DNA of 37,318 bases from Nemertoderma westbladi (Eukaryota > Xenacoelomorpha > Nemertodermatida > Nemertodermatidae), in the NCBI GenBank assembly GCA_032718475.1, contig JAUCBJ010003226.1, positions 1-37,318 of the forward strand, in the 5' to 3' direction. The position numbers were made by a program, and so were the translations under genes. Each line of letters opens with the position of its first letter. The first letter of the stretch is position 1. Positions 9,981 to 20,508 of this stretch are shown piece by piece. Under the pieces are notes generated by a model. It did not search any database. It was not told the DNA's origin and saw only the letters and a program-made list of their open reading frames with translations.

Positions 9981-11077
9981 TAGTCTTTTAGCTTCTTTTT
10001 ATAATGACTTATGTTTTTTTTACTTCAGCTGAATTATCACTATCAGGTGTGTATTATTTGAAATACTGTTTGGAGATTTCTATGAAATATACAGTGTATA
10101 TATAGATAGAGGTGTATATGTATTTTAATATGAATAATAAGACATTAAAATATAATATATCTGCTATTTTATCATTTTAGTATTATTATTAAATATTGTC
10201 TCCCATGTGAAGAATACCAGATTATCACTTTTCGTCAGATATTTCATTGAGATTTTATATATAAATAAATCTTATTTTTAGTATTTTTATTATCTCCTTA
10301 GTTCTATCTCATAAACTGAACAGATACTAAAACGTTTATTGTTTTGGTTAGATTCAGCCCTTCTGTAACCTGGGTTTTAATATTTTCAAATCACTAAAGT
10401 TATGGGTTAACTTCAATGCGACTGAATTGGTGGTGGGAAACATACGGTGTGGGGGGGGTCACTAAATTACAACACTATAAGTACTGGTAAATTTTATCGG
10501 TCAACGGTCAAGTTTATAAATTGCCAATTGGGGAGGCGTTTATTCGGGGGGGGGGGGGGGGGGGGGGGTTATTCGGGGAAGGCGTTTAAGTTCCAAATTG
10601 TGTGGTTCTAGTGAGGCGTTTATATGTTTATGTTTTAGATTTTCAGCATTTTGAATCTAAATACCCATAAAGAAGAAGTTGTTAAATTCAAGAAAACAAG
10701 TTAAACAAATGAAATAATTCAAATAACACCAGGATTAACTTTATTACCTATACAGCCTATTACCGCGGTACAACACCCTGAACAGTATATTTACCTTCAA
10801 TCACATGACTTTGGGTCCTATATATTAATGATAATCGTGTGCTAGAGGCATCGCTCACTAATCGTGGCTCGCCCCACGATGTAATATTATTAAACGCCGG
10901 AGCGTTTATTAGGGGAAGGCTTTTAAGTTGCTAATTGTATGGTAAGGGGGGCGTTTATTCGGGGGGGGGGGGGGGGGTCTTATTCGAATAAATACGGTAT
11001 GGAACAACGAGGTTCGTTATTATGAGTTACTACTGTAAACCGATTACATGCATTTACAATTTAATTTCCACTTTCAG
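9981..11077. other. Intron of gene A with GCGTTTATT repeats
   Basis: AT-rich intron end. Several copies of GGCGTTTATTCGGGG or GAGCGTTTATTAGGGG occur (about 10533, 10613, 10899, 10947), with G-tracts of 15-22 at about 10546-10568 and 10961-10977. Two diverged copies of GGAAGGCGTTTAAGTT lie about 340 bp apart (10575 and 10914). TTATTCGAATAA at 10980 is palindromic. This is probably a decayed short mobile element. No exon is seen. Confidence 0.45.
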
Positions 11078-11925
11078 GAGTTTGGAGGACAATATTCGTA
11101 AATTACATGCGGAGTTACATCGTAAAAAGTTTAGTTACACAACCTTGAGTAACTATGGTAACGAATCAACACAAAAACCTATAGCTGAGGGGTCACAATC
11201 GGCGACTCCCAGGGTTACCACCAATCGAGATAACTCAACACGATCTCGTAGTGACGGCCATGTTAATGAATTACTAGCGAAAACGAACCTTAATGATGAG
11301 TTGAGCGCAGGTAATATTGGAATTATTCCTAATGGCTCCCTGGAAGTTCCTTGTGTAATATCGGAAAATGACCTCTACAACGCAAATAACTGAACCTCAG
11401 ACACAGGAAGCTTCTCAGGTTGGATTTGTTGTCGACGACTTACTAGATAACTCGCAATCTCTGTTAACCAATTCCAGCCATCCCTCCGAGTACAGCCAAT
11501 CACCGGTCGAGGTTTCCAGTGATTTATCCAACCAACCGGCGGCCTGGCCTCCCTCTAACTCCCACCAATGGCATTCCTCCAAGTTATCCAATGATATTCT
11601 TCCCCCGTCGGTCGTTGATTCACTCAGCGTTGTTTCCTTCAACGATAATCCCTGCGAGAATAACATCTCGCATCTCAGTTGGGATTGTTTCCCATTGTCC
11701 CACGAAAATGATTCAAACCACTGCCAAACTGCCTCCCATAGCAACCACTGCCATAGTAACCGCGTTAGCCTATCTTGCAATTCGTCCGGGGTTTCGGATC
11801 TCCCAGACGACTCTATAGTAACGAATTCCAGTTGTTTATCTTTCCAGGACAGCGTGGATAATCTGCAGGACAGTCTGTCCCAACTGGAGAAAAAATTATC
11901 TAAACGGAAACCCGTTGGTAATTAG
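11078..11925 (+). CDS. Gene A terminal exon, interrupted by a one-base frame shift
   Basis: The acceptor TTTCCACTTTCAG|G is strong, and the first G completes the Lys codon left by the 1540-1672 exon. The exon reads SLEDNIRKLHAELHRKKFSY, the end of the coiled coil, then a low-complexity polar tail. The frame used from 11079 stops at 11391-11393 (TAACTGA). A second frame, shifted by +1 and open from 11361, continues the same Ser/Asn/Gln-rich style to a stop at 11923-11925 (ending QLEKKLSKRKPVGN). One extra base between 11361 and 11393, for example in the AAAA at 11364-11367, would explain this. Options are a sequencing indel, a real frame-shift allele, or programmed shifting. A short intron was tested and did not fit. 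If the first stop is used, the tail is about 105 residues; otherwise about 282. AATAAA at 12112 marks the probable 3' end. Confidence 0.65.
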
Positions 11926-12358
11926 ATCCAATTTGCGTGATTTGTTGTGCGAGTGGCTGTTTAGGTAGATAATGTTTATTTTCTCAAACTACATTATTTT
12001 GTACATTTATATCATATCGTTTTATATTTTGATCGTATTTGTTTTTGTAAAGGTTTTTGTTATCAAATGATCGATATCATAAATAATTTGCGTTTGGTTT
12101 TATCGCCTTACAATAAATGAATGTTATTCCATAAAAAAGTAAGTAGGCCCATCGGAAAAAAAAAACACTTTTTCTCACTATTTCCGATTGACAGAAATTC
12201 AACTGTTCTGTCTGAGTGTTTGGAGTTTTTAACGTGTTAGCAAGTTTTTTAGCACGAGCGAAGAGAGCTATTTATAACTGGTCTCTAATTTAAATAAATA
12301 TTCTTAGCTGAAGAAAGGAAAGTACGGAGCCCCTAAGGGGACATGAAAAATAAAAAAA
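11926..12358. other. Gene A 3' UTR and downstream spacer
   Basis: AT-rich. AATAAA (12112-12117) lies 187 bp after the 11925 stop and is the probable poly(A) signal of gene A. The last stretch carries TTAGCACGAGCGAAG and AGCCCCTAAGGGGACATGAA (the latter with an inverted core), directly before the 20-bp satellite. Confidence 0.5.
12112..12117 (+). terminator. Probable polyadenylation signal of gene A
   Basis: AATAAA in the sequence CTTACAATAAATGAATG, 187 bp beyond the last in-frame stop. Confidence 0.5.
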
Positions 12359-15300
12359 TACTAACACGAACTTCGTCTTTCTAACACGAATTTCGTCTCA
12401 CTAACACGAACTTCGTCTCACTAACACGAACTTCGTCTTACTAACACGAACTTTGTCTTACTAACACGAACTTCGTCTTACTAACACGAACTTCGTCCCA
12501 CTAACACGAACTTCGTCCTACTAACACGAACTTCGCCTTATTAATACGAACTTCGTCTTACTAACACGAACTTCACCTTACTAACACGAACTTCGTCTTA
12601 CTAACACGAACTTCGTCTTATCTAACACGAACTTCGTCTTACTAACACGAACTTCGTCTTACTAACACGAACTTCGTCTTACTAACACGAACTTCGTCCC
12701 TACTAACACGAACTTCGTCTTACTAACACGAACTTCGCCTTATTAATACGAACTACGTCTTACTAACACGAACTTCACCTTACTAACACGAACTTCGTCT
12801 TACTAACACGAACTTCGTCATACTAACACGAACTTCGTCTTACTAACACGAACTTCACCTTACTAACACGAACTTCGTCTTACTAACACGAACTTCGTCC
12901 TACTAACACGAACTTCGTCTTACTAACACGAACTTCGCCTTACTAACACGAACTTCGTCTTACTAACACGAACTTCACCTTACTAACACGAACTTCGTCT
13001 TTGCTAACACGAACTTCGTGTTACTAACACGAACTTCGTCTTACTAACACGAACTTCACCCTGCTAACACGAACTTCGTCTTACTAACACGAACTTCGTC
13101 TTACAAACACGAACTTCGTCTTACTAACACGAACTTCGTCTTACAAACACGAACTTCGTCTTACTAACACGAACTTCGTCTTACTAACACGAACTTCGTC
13201 TTACTAACACGAACTTTGTCTTACAAACACGAACTTCATCTTATTAACACGAACTTCGTCTTACTAACACGAACTTCGTCTTACAAACACGAACTTCGTC
13301 TTACTAACACGAACTTCGTCTTACAAACACGAACTTCGTCTTACTAACACGAACTTCGTCTTACTAACACGAACTTCGTATCACTAACACGAACTTCATC
13401 TTACTAACACGAACTTTGTCTTACAAACACGAACTTCATCTTATTAACACGAACTTCGTCTTACTAACACGAACTTCGTCTTACAAACACGAACTTCGTC
13501 TTACTAACACGAACTTCGTCTTACAAACACGAACTTCGTCTTACTAACACGAACTTCGTCTTACTAACACGAACTTCGTATCACTAACACGAACTTCATC
13601 TTACTAACACGAACTTCGTCTTACAAACACGAACTTCGTCTTACTAACACGAACTTCGTCTTACAAACACGAACTTCGTCTTACTAACACGAACTTCGTC
13701 TTACTAACACGAACTTCGTATCACTAACACGAACTTCATCTTACTAACACGAACTTCGTCTTACAAACACGAACTTCGTCTTACTAACACGAACTTCGTC
13801 TTACAAACACGAACTTCGTCTTACAAACACGAACTTCGTCTTACTAACACGAACTTCGTCTTACTAACACGAACTTCGTCTTACTAACACGAACTTCGTC
13901 TTACTAACACGAACTTCATCTTATTAACACGAACTTCGTCTTACTAACACGAACTTCGTCTTACAAACACGAACTTCGTCTTACTAACACGAACTTCGTC
14001 TTACAAACACGAACTTCGTCTTACTAACACGAACTTCGTCTTACTAACACGAACTTCGTATCACTAACACGAACTTCATCTTACTAACACGAACTTCGTC
14101 TTACAAACACGAACTTCGTCTTACTAACACGAACTTCGTCTTACAAACACGAACTTCGTCTTACTAACACGAACTTCGTCTTACTAACACGAACTTCGTA
14201 TCACTAACACGAACTTCATCTTACTAACACGAACTTCGTCTTACAAACACGAACTTCGTCTTACTAACACGAACTTCGTCTTACAAACACGAACTTCGTC
14301 TTACAAACACGAACTTCGTCTTACAAACACGAACTTCGTCTTACTAACACGAACTTCGTCTTACTAACACGAACTTCGTCTTACTAACACGAACTTCGTC
14401 TTACAAACACGAACTTCATCTTACTAACACGAACTTCGTCTTACTAACACGAACTTCGTCTTACAAACACGAACTTCGTCTTACTAACACGAACTTCGTC
14501 TTACAAACACGAACTTCGTCTTACTAACACGAACTTCGTCTTACTAACACGAACTTCGTATCACTAACACGAACTTCATCTTACTAACACGAACTTTGTC
14601 TTACAAACACGAACTTCATCTTATTAACACGAACTTCGTCTTACTAACACGAACTTCGTCTTACAAACACGAACTTCGTCTTACTAACACGAACTTCGTC
14701 TTACAAACACGAACTTCGTCTTACTAATACGAACTTCGTCTTACTAACACGAACTTCGTATCACTAACACGAACTTCATCTTACTAACACGAACTTCGTC
14801 TTACAAACACGAACTTCGTCTTACTAACACGAACTTCGTCTTACAAACACGAACTTCGTCTTACTAACACGAACTTCGTCTTACTAACACGAACTTCGTA
14901 TCACTAACACGAACTTCGTATCACTAACACGAACTTCGTTTTGCTAACACGAACTTCGTGATACTAACACGAACTTCATCTTACTAACACGAACTTCGTC
15001 TTACAAACACGAACTTCGTCTTACTAACACGAACTTCGTCTTACAAACACGAACTTCGTCTTACAAACACGAACTTCGTCTTACAAACACGAACTTCGTC
15101 TTACTAATACGAACTTCGTCTTACTAACACGAACTTCGTATCACTAACACGAACTTCATCTTACTAACACGAACTTCGTCTTACAAACACGAACTTCGTC
15201 TTACTAACACGAACTTCGTCTTACAAACACGAACTTCGTCTTACTAACACGAACTTCGTCTTACTAACACGAACTTCGTATCACTAACACGAACTTCGTA

Positions 15301-15719
15301 TCACTAACACGAACTTCGTTTTGCTAACACGAACTTCGTGATACTAACACGAACTTCATCTTACTAACACGAACTTCGTCTTACAAACACGAACTTCGTC
15401 TTACTAACACGAACTTCGTCTTACAAACACGAACTTCGTCTTACAAACACGAACTTCGTCTTACAAACACGAACTTCGTCTTACTAACACGAACTTCATC
15501 TTACTAACACGAACTTCGTCTTACTAACACGAACTTCGTCTTACAAACACGAACTTCATCTTACTAACACGTACTTTGTCTTACTAACACGAACTTCGTC
15601 TTATGAACACGAACTTCGTCTTACTAACACGAACTTCACCTTACTAACACGAACTTCGTCTTACTAACACGAACTTCGTGTTACTAACACGAACTTCGTG
15701 ATACTAACACGAACTTCTT
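12359..15719. repeat. 20-bp satellite of hairpin-prone units (about 168 copies)
   Basis: The unit is TTACTAACACGAACTTCGTC. ACGAACTTCGT inside it is an 11-bp inverted repeat around one central C, extending to CACGAACTTCGTG in some copies. Common variants are ACAAACAC, TTCATC, TTCACC, CGTATCAC and CGTTTTGC. Rare variants recur at 140, 200 and 380 bp, so blocks of 7, 10 and 19 units have been copied (higher-order repeats). It lies between gene A and CCDC180 and has no coding potential. Confidence 0.95.
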
Positions 15720-16102
15720 ATTTGGATCATCGAGGGTATAACTTATACACACTTTGCCTTATTGTTAGCAATTAGCAAATAATAATTAAATTTACAAGGT
15801 CTGTTAACAATCCGTTTTTTATGATTGTGATAAAGGAAATAGTCACATGGTCTAGACAGGATGATTTAAAATTTATCAATCAACTGAAAATTAGACTTAA
15901 TACAGTACTTGTAGACCTTTATACCACAATTGCTTTTATTTTGAATTCAAAACAGTAGCATAGTGTTCTTAATTAAAATAGTAATGATGGAAGACTTTCC
16001 CTCACTAATTTAGTGATAAGAGCGGACCATGGTGGGTTGTCTGGAATAAATGTAAACGAATCAGCTAAGGCCGGTAGCAGCACAGAGGGTGGTAGAAGGT
16101 AT

Positions 16103-16291
16103 ATGGAAAAGAGAAAGAAGAGTACTCGGTCCAAGTCTACACGAGGGCGTAAGAAGCCAAGCGGAGGTGGGCGTAAGAAGTCAAGCGGAGGTGGGCGTAA
16201 GAAGCTAGGCGGGGGTGGGCGTAGGCCTAGTAGGAGAGGCGCGGAGGCAGTAAGCGGGGGGTCGGGAAATAAGTTTATCTTTAGGAGCTAA
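16103..16291 (+). other. Short basic open frame with GGGRKK repeats, doubtful gene
   Basis: 62 codons from an ATG, with three to four copies of a 24-bp repeat encoding GRKKxSGG. It is very basic and Gly-rich. There is no recognised domain, and no splice or promoter support beyond a possible acceptor (CTAATTTAG) at about 16012. It may simply be a coding-like minisatellite. Confidence 0.2.
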
Positions 16292-16940
16292 ATACAACAT
16301 TACCGGTCTACCAGGCCTACCAGACCATGGACATTACTGTAGCCCGAGTCATCATTTTTCTGAGATTTTGATAACTCTACGTTTCGATACCATGGTTGTA
16401 CGTGTAGGGTATGTTGTCCTCTTTGAAGCACATCATAATATTTTACAATGTTGTGGCAATTGTGACTATTGCAAGGCTTTGATTTTTTAATGTTCTGATT
16501 TTTTAAAACGGTTTTCTGATTCGTAATCTGCAGATGAAGGCGGCTAATGATATCTTTACTCAATTTTAGGCTGCGGATCATAATAAAAAGTTGTATTTGG
16601 GGTCGCTAACCCCCACCCCCCCCCCCCCCCCCCCCCCCAAGTTACAGTGGCAGTGTTTTGTAACCAAAACAATAGCCTCTATCTACAACTATAATGAACT
16701 AAAGTTTAATTGTCTAACAATATTTTGGTAAATTCTTCCATTTTACTACTGCTGAAGTTACCTTTGTTGTTATGGAAATTACTGTACAATTTAATCTAGG
16801 GTACCCCTTTAGGCTGTCTAGCTTGACCCAACTATAGAAATATGTGTATGCACAAATACTTTCCTCCAATATTCGTACTCACTGCGTGCGTAAAGTATTC
16901 ATAAAATAATAAATTCATTAACCTTAACTATTTTTTTCAC

Positions 16941-16953
16941 GTTGCCAGGCAAC
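16941..16953. promoter_or_regulatory. RFX X-box motif upstream of CCDC180
   Basis: GTTGCCAGGCAAC is a perfect inverted repeat with a one-base centre and fits the X-box consensus GTNRCC-N(0-3)-RGYAAC bound by RFX factors, which drive ciliary genes. It lies 676-688 bp before the CCDC180 ATG. CCDC180 homologues are commonly grouped with ciliary/sperm genes, so the location is meaningful, but binding is inferred. Confidence 0.5.
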
Positions 16954-17628
16954 GATTGATACCGGCAATGAATCAATCTTAACACTAGCAGACAATGCAG
17001 ATACCGGTACTATAAACACTCAAAGTGCAGAAGTGTAATCCTGGACCGTTGTTGAAACACTGTTCGCTGGACCTTAGGCAGTAGGCTTGTTTCGATACCG
17101 CTCCCCTTGTTAGAGAAGATATGATTCTATTTGTGTGTTCTGTGTATTTCAAACTGCGTATGCATTTGATTGCATGCACAAGTTTATGCCTAACATTTAC
17201 GGCCAACTTATAGGCTGTTTTTGAAAAATATTGATCGATCATCCTGATTTTGTTATTTTACCAACCTTTTAATACATTGAATAGGCTACAATATACACAA
17301 TAGGCCTACCGGTAATAGTAGTGAAGTTTCACTCGTCTGTTGCTGCGTTACTGATATATTTTTTATTTATATTTTTGGAAATAATTTGTATTTAACTGTA
17401 GGTCCGTGGATATAGAATACACAAACAATGTCGAACAAAATCGAATACCCGTAAATAGGCCTTGTATAAAGTTAATATAAATGGCAGCAAGTACTAATTT
17501 ATAATAGATATATAAATAATGTTTAATATGATTTTTATTTTAATGGTTTGAGATACTATTGAACCCGCAGGGGGGGCACGGATACATTGCTGTTAGTTAC
17601 CAGTTGCGCGATATTGCTTGCACACATA

Positions 17629-17682
17629 ATGGCGAAAATCCTTGAAAAAGGACAAGTTTACCGGCAAATATTCGATGCTGAA
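17629..17682 (+). CDS. ccdc180: CCDC180 exon 1 (start codon)
   Basis: ATG at 17629 opens an 18-codon exon, MAKILEKGQVYRQIFDAE, ending GAA|GTAAGT in phase 0. G-x-VYRQIFDAE followed by VQLVEAL in the next exon is the N-terminal signature I know from CCDC180 (DUF4455-containing) proteins. This supports both the identity and the start. CCDC180 is a large, mostly helical coiled-coil protein linked with cilia and sperm; its biochemical role is not defined. The upstream X-box would fit ciliary expression. Confidence 0.8.
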
Positions 17683-18114
17683 GTAAGTTGTTGAATAAAT
17701 ATATTGTATAGACCCGATAACTCACCATCACTCTTAAAATAGCTTGGTCGGTCGTGGAGCCATGTTTCAAAACCCTGCTTGTTGCAGCTGTTGTTGAAAT
17801 TGCTGTTCATTCCCATTGTATACTGTACATCGTACACCTTTACAAATTGCCGCAGAACAATAAATATGGTGTAATTTAGGTACCGGTACAATGTTCAAAG
17901 TTTGAAATAACATATCGACTGGTAACCCAAACATAGTACTCATGTGGTATGTTTCGCCACAACGAAGATGGCTTTCTCATCCGCCAACCTGCTTGGTACA
18001 AATTAGTAAACAAGTATAATATCTGTGTGTATCTCTTTCGGAACGCGTCCGATTTTATTATTTAAAAAAATAACAATAATATTAAATTAGCTTCATAAAA
18101 CTATTTTTTTTCAG

Positions 18115-18296
18115 GTTCAACTGGTTGAGGCTTTAAAGAATATAAAGAAATCTGACGGGAAGGAACAAGCGTTAGCGGTTACCCGTATTCCCATACCCCG
18201 GGAAAAAACCTTCCACGGAATATTAAATGAAAAACAAACAAAATGGGCCAAAAGTCTCCCCAATGACAATAAAACTGAGAACCCTATTTATAAAAG
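18115..18296 (+). CDS. ccdc180: CCDC180 exon 2
   Basis: Strong acceptor (CTATTTTTTTTCAG|GTT) and donor (AAAAG|GTGAGT); 182 nt, phase 0 in and phase 2 out. It encodes VQLVEALKNIKKSDG, then TRIPIPREKTFHG and a polar stretch ending NPIYKR. It directly extends the VYRQIFDAE signature of exon 1. The low-complexity middle is typical of the poorly conserved region before the DUF4455 helices. Confidence 0.82.
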
Positions 18297-18387
18297 GTGA
18301 GTCCAGTAGGGTTATTGGGACAAGTGGTTCAAGTTGTACTGTAAGTATCAATAATCTGGAGTCTTATAAAATAACTCATTAATTTAG

Positions 18388-18580
18388 TTTAAGGAAGCAA
18401 AAAACTGCGTTGAAGTCCCGAACTGAAGGATCTGCCGCGGATGAGGTGGAAGGCTTAGAGAACCTTCCCAGTAAGGGTCCTACCGGAAGTGACGTCATTG
18501 AGAGAATATCAGGAAGTCGCAAAGAGAGACATGATGCAGCTCTGGAGGATATGGATCTGGAACTTGTTGCCATTAGTAAC
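18388..18580 (+). CDS. ccdc180: CCDC180 exon 3
   Basis: Acceptor TTAATTTAG|T, donor AGTAAC|GTAAGT; 193 nt, entering in phase 2 and leaving in phase 0. It encodes LRKQKTALKSRTEGSAADE, then IERISGSRKERHDAALEDMD and LELVAISN, the beginning of the helical region. The next intron is about 5 kb and holds the antisense RFT1 gene and a SINE. Confidence 0.8.
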
Positions 18581-18726
18581 GTAAGTTTGGCTTGTGGTAC
18601 TATTTAGTTATTTGCATTATAACACAATAATAAGATCTGCGCAATGAGCAATGTGCGTAGAGCAATATTGATAATTTACTACAGAGCAAGTGTTGAGATA
18701 ATTAAATATAAAGCAATATGGTGTGC

Positions 18727-18732
18727 TTTATT
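18727..18732 (-). terminator. Probable polyadenylation signal of RFT1
   Basis: On the minus strand this is AATAAA, about 103 bp after the RFT1 stop. Confidence 0.45.
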
Positions 18733-18834
18733 GTTGCGATAATTAAAATTGTTGTAAAAATATTATGTTAATAACCAATTAATTACCAAATGAAATAAAA
18801 AAATAACTAATTTTCAACCAAATAATCAAATAGT

Positions 18835-20508
18835 CTATTGAGTTTTAAGTTTCTCTTTCTTTCTAAGTAGAACGGGCAAGTAATGATCGGAGAGAAATCT
18901 CATCAGGTTTGTTTCTGTCAACCAAATAACAGCCAGTAGCACTAACCCAATGACCCCGCCTACAAGGAGGTTAAGTAGGTCGTAGAGTAGACCAGACTGG
19001 TAAGCGAACCACGTCGTAGTTATTCGAGTCGCGATAAAACAACCAAGGAACGCAAACCATACGGGACGACTTGGTATAGATTCTAGAACTGGGCGGGTTT
19101 TCCACGGAGTAAAGTAGCTCCGTATGTAAAAACAACTGTAAATAATTCGTAACAACATATTTATACAATTCGCGAATATAAATCCAACGCTGCCGAAAAA
19201 CCGAGTCAAAACTAAAGAGGAAAACAGGAATGTAGTTGAGAATCCCAGCATATTGAGATTGTATCGGTCAACTTTCTGTTGACTCATTGACCCAAAGGTG
19301 AAGGCCTCAGTGGTACCATTTACAGCAATGATTAACACGTATAAGGTGTAGACCCTCATTAGGTAGACTCCACCCCCCTCGATCAATAAATCCCCCCCGT
19401 ATAAACGCAACAGAACCGGCGAGTAAGAAAACCCAAAGACCACGGCCCCCAATCCGATGATAGTGGCGAATCGGAGCGTTGTAGCGAGGACCCTAGCCGA
19501 AGACGCCACCGACGCAGATGGTTGCTCGCTACTCGGTTTATCTCTAGTTAAAACGTGGGCGAAATAAATGTAGCTGGAATCCTCCAGGTTCTGGAATACG
19601 ACACGGGGGACCACGGAAGCGAGGTTGGTAACCACGTCGTAGACCCCCTGATCCGCAAAGCTTAGCACCCCGAACACCGACATGATGTAGCGCTCACCCT
19701 GGCCGAGGAACTGCTTGAGTACCGACTGTTTAGCGAAGGTTCGAGTCAGTCTGAGCAGGTCGGGGTCAGTCCAAGTCGGACCTCGCCCGGGGAGAAAGTC
19801 GAGTGCTGATTGGACGGGGAAGTTGGGGTCCTGAGATACGTGTATTTGGTGGAGCGAGAAGGACAGGTAGCCGAGAATCGCGGTTACAGAGGCGACTATA
19901 TGGACTACGGACCAAATAATAGCGCCCAAATGCGGGGCAAACACGAGAAGTAGTACAGTGGTGACAGAGGAGGTGATATGGAGTGCGGCTTGCACAACTA
20001 CAATGACGCCGAGATATAGGTTGGCTCGCAAGGGAATCTCCATGGGCAGAGTGCAGACACTGAGTACGGGGGACATACACATAATAGCTACGGCCGGTCT
20101 GTAGTGAGGCACAGTGGCTGGGTCGGGTTGTTCTAGAACATAGCACCAAAGATAACCCATTACAGTCGATATAGACACAGCTACAGGGACCGCGCACCAC
20201 GTTAGATTGATTAGGTGTCTAGGGTTGCCTCGGTAACCAATGCAAGCTCGTCTACAGGGCTCTCTGACTATAAAGAGGACGGTGAGTTTAATGAGTAGGA
20301 GTCTAACGTTGCCGACCCCTAGCATATCGTTGGTTACATAGCGAAGGCTGAAAGCGTTGAGGAAGAATGAGAGACAGCTGATAAACAGCTGGAGCGCAAT
20401 ATTACTTGATGCTGATTGGGCCACCAGTTTAATGTCGCCATCTTTTCCACCTCGTGGGTTTTCCGTTTTCGTTTCATCTTCAGGATTTGACATGTTAACT
20501 AATAACAC
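18835..20508 (-). CDS. rft1: RFT1 homologue, ER membrane protein of N-glycan precursor synthesis, intronless
   Basis: 557 residues in one open frame; a second ATG (20493, MSNPEDETK) is an equally possible start. Family RFT1 proteins are multi-span ER membrane proteins needed for the Man5GlcNAc2-dolichol stage of N-glycosylation; whether they flip the lipid themselves is disputed. Signatures seen: SFFLNAFSLRYV (47-58), VREPCRRACIGYRG (81-94), QSVLKQFLGQGERYIMSVFG (261-280) and FADQGVYDVVTNLASVVPRV (284-303). Many hydrophobic segments span the length. Residues 1-30 are hydrophilic. Length is near the usual 540 or so. It lies antisense inside a CCDC180 intron, has no introns and is richer in GC than its surroundings. 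It may be a retrocopy that became, or replaced, the working gene; the intact frame implies selection. Confidence 0.93.
   Translation of the reverse strand: MLLVNMSNPEDETKTENPRGGKDGDIKLVAQSASSNIALQLFISCLSFFLNAFSLRYVTNDMLGVGNVRLLLIKLTVLFIVREPCRRACIGYRGNPRHLINLTWCAVPVAVSISTVMGYLWCYVLEQPDPATVPHYRPAVAIMCMSPVLSVCTLPMEIPLRANLYLGVIVVVQAALHITSSVTTVLLLVFAPHLGAIIWSVVHIVASVTAILGYLSFSLHQIHVSQDPNFPVQSALDFLPGRGPTWTDPDLLRLTRTFAKQSVLKQFLGQGERYIMSVFGVLSFADQGVYDVVTNLASVVPRVVFQNLEDSSYIYFAHVLTRDKPSSEQPSASVASSARVLATTLRFATIIGLGAVVFGFSYSPVLLRLYGGDLLIEGGGVYLMRVYTLYVLIIAVNGTTEAFTFGSMSQQKVDRYNLNMLGFSTTFLFSSLVLTRFFGSVGFIFANCINMLLRIIYSCFYIRSYFTPWKTRPVLESIPSRPVWFAFLGCFIATRITTTWFAYQSGLLYDLLNLLVGGVIGLVLLAVIWLTETNLMRFLSDHYLPVLLRKKEKLKTQ

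Larger units (their letters stand above)
15720..17628. other. CCDC180 upstream region, no firm gene
   Basis: AT-rich spacer with a C-tract of about 25 (16611-16638), a short Lys/Gly-rich open frame (16103-16291) and an RFX X-box (16941-16953). No other exon is supported. Confidence 0.5.

Noticed and set aside
10028-10046. 18-nt microexon between ACTTCAG and GTGTGT
   Set aside because: In the phase required by gene A it begins with an in-frame TGA.
11310-11400. Short intron (GCGCAG|GTAATA to CCTCAG|ACAC) explaining the frame change in gene A
   Set aside because: The phases do not match: joining gives a frame with an early stop. A 44-bp alternative from 11357 fits in phase but is implausibly short.
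12359-15719. CRISPR-like array
   Set aside because: No unique spacers: the 20-bp units are contiguous; the context is an animal genome.
19766-20200. 144-residue minus-strand open frame
   Set aside because: Out-of-frame shadow of RFT1.
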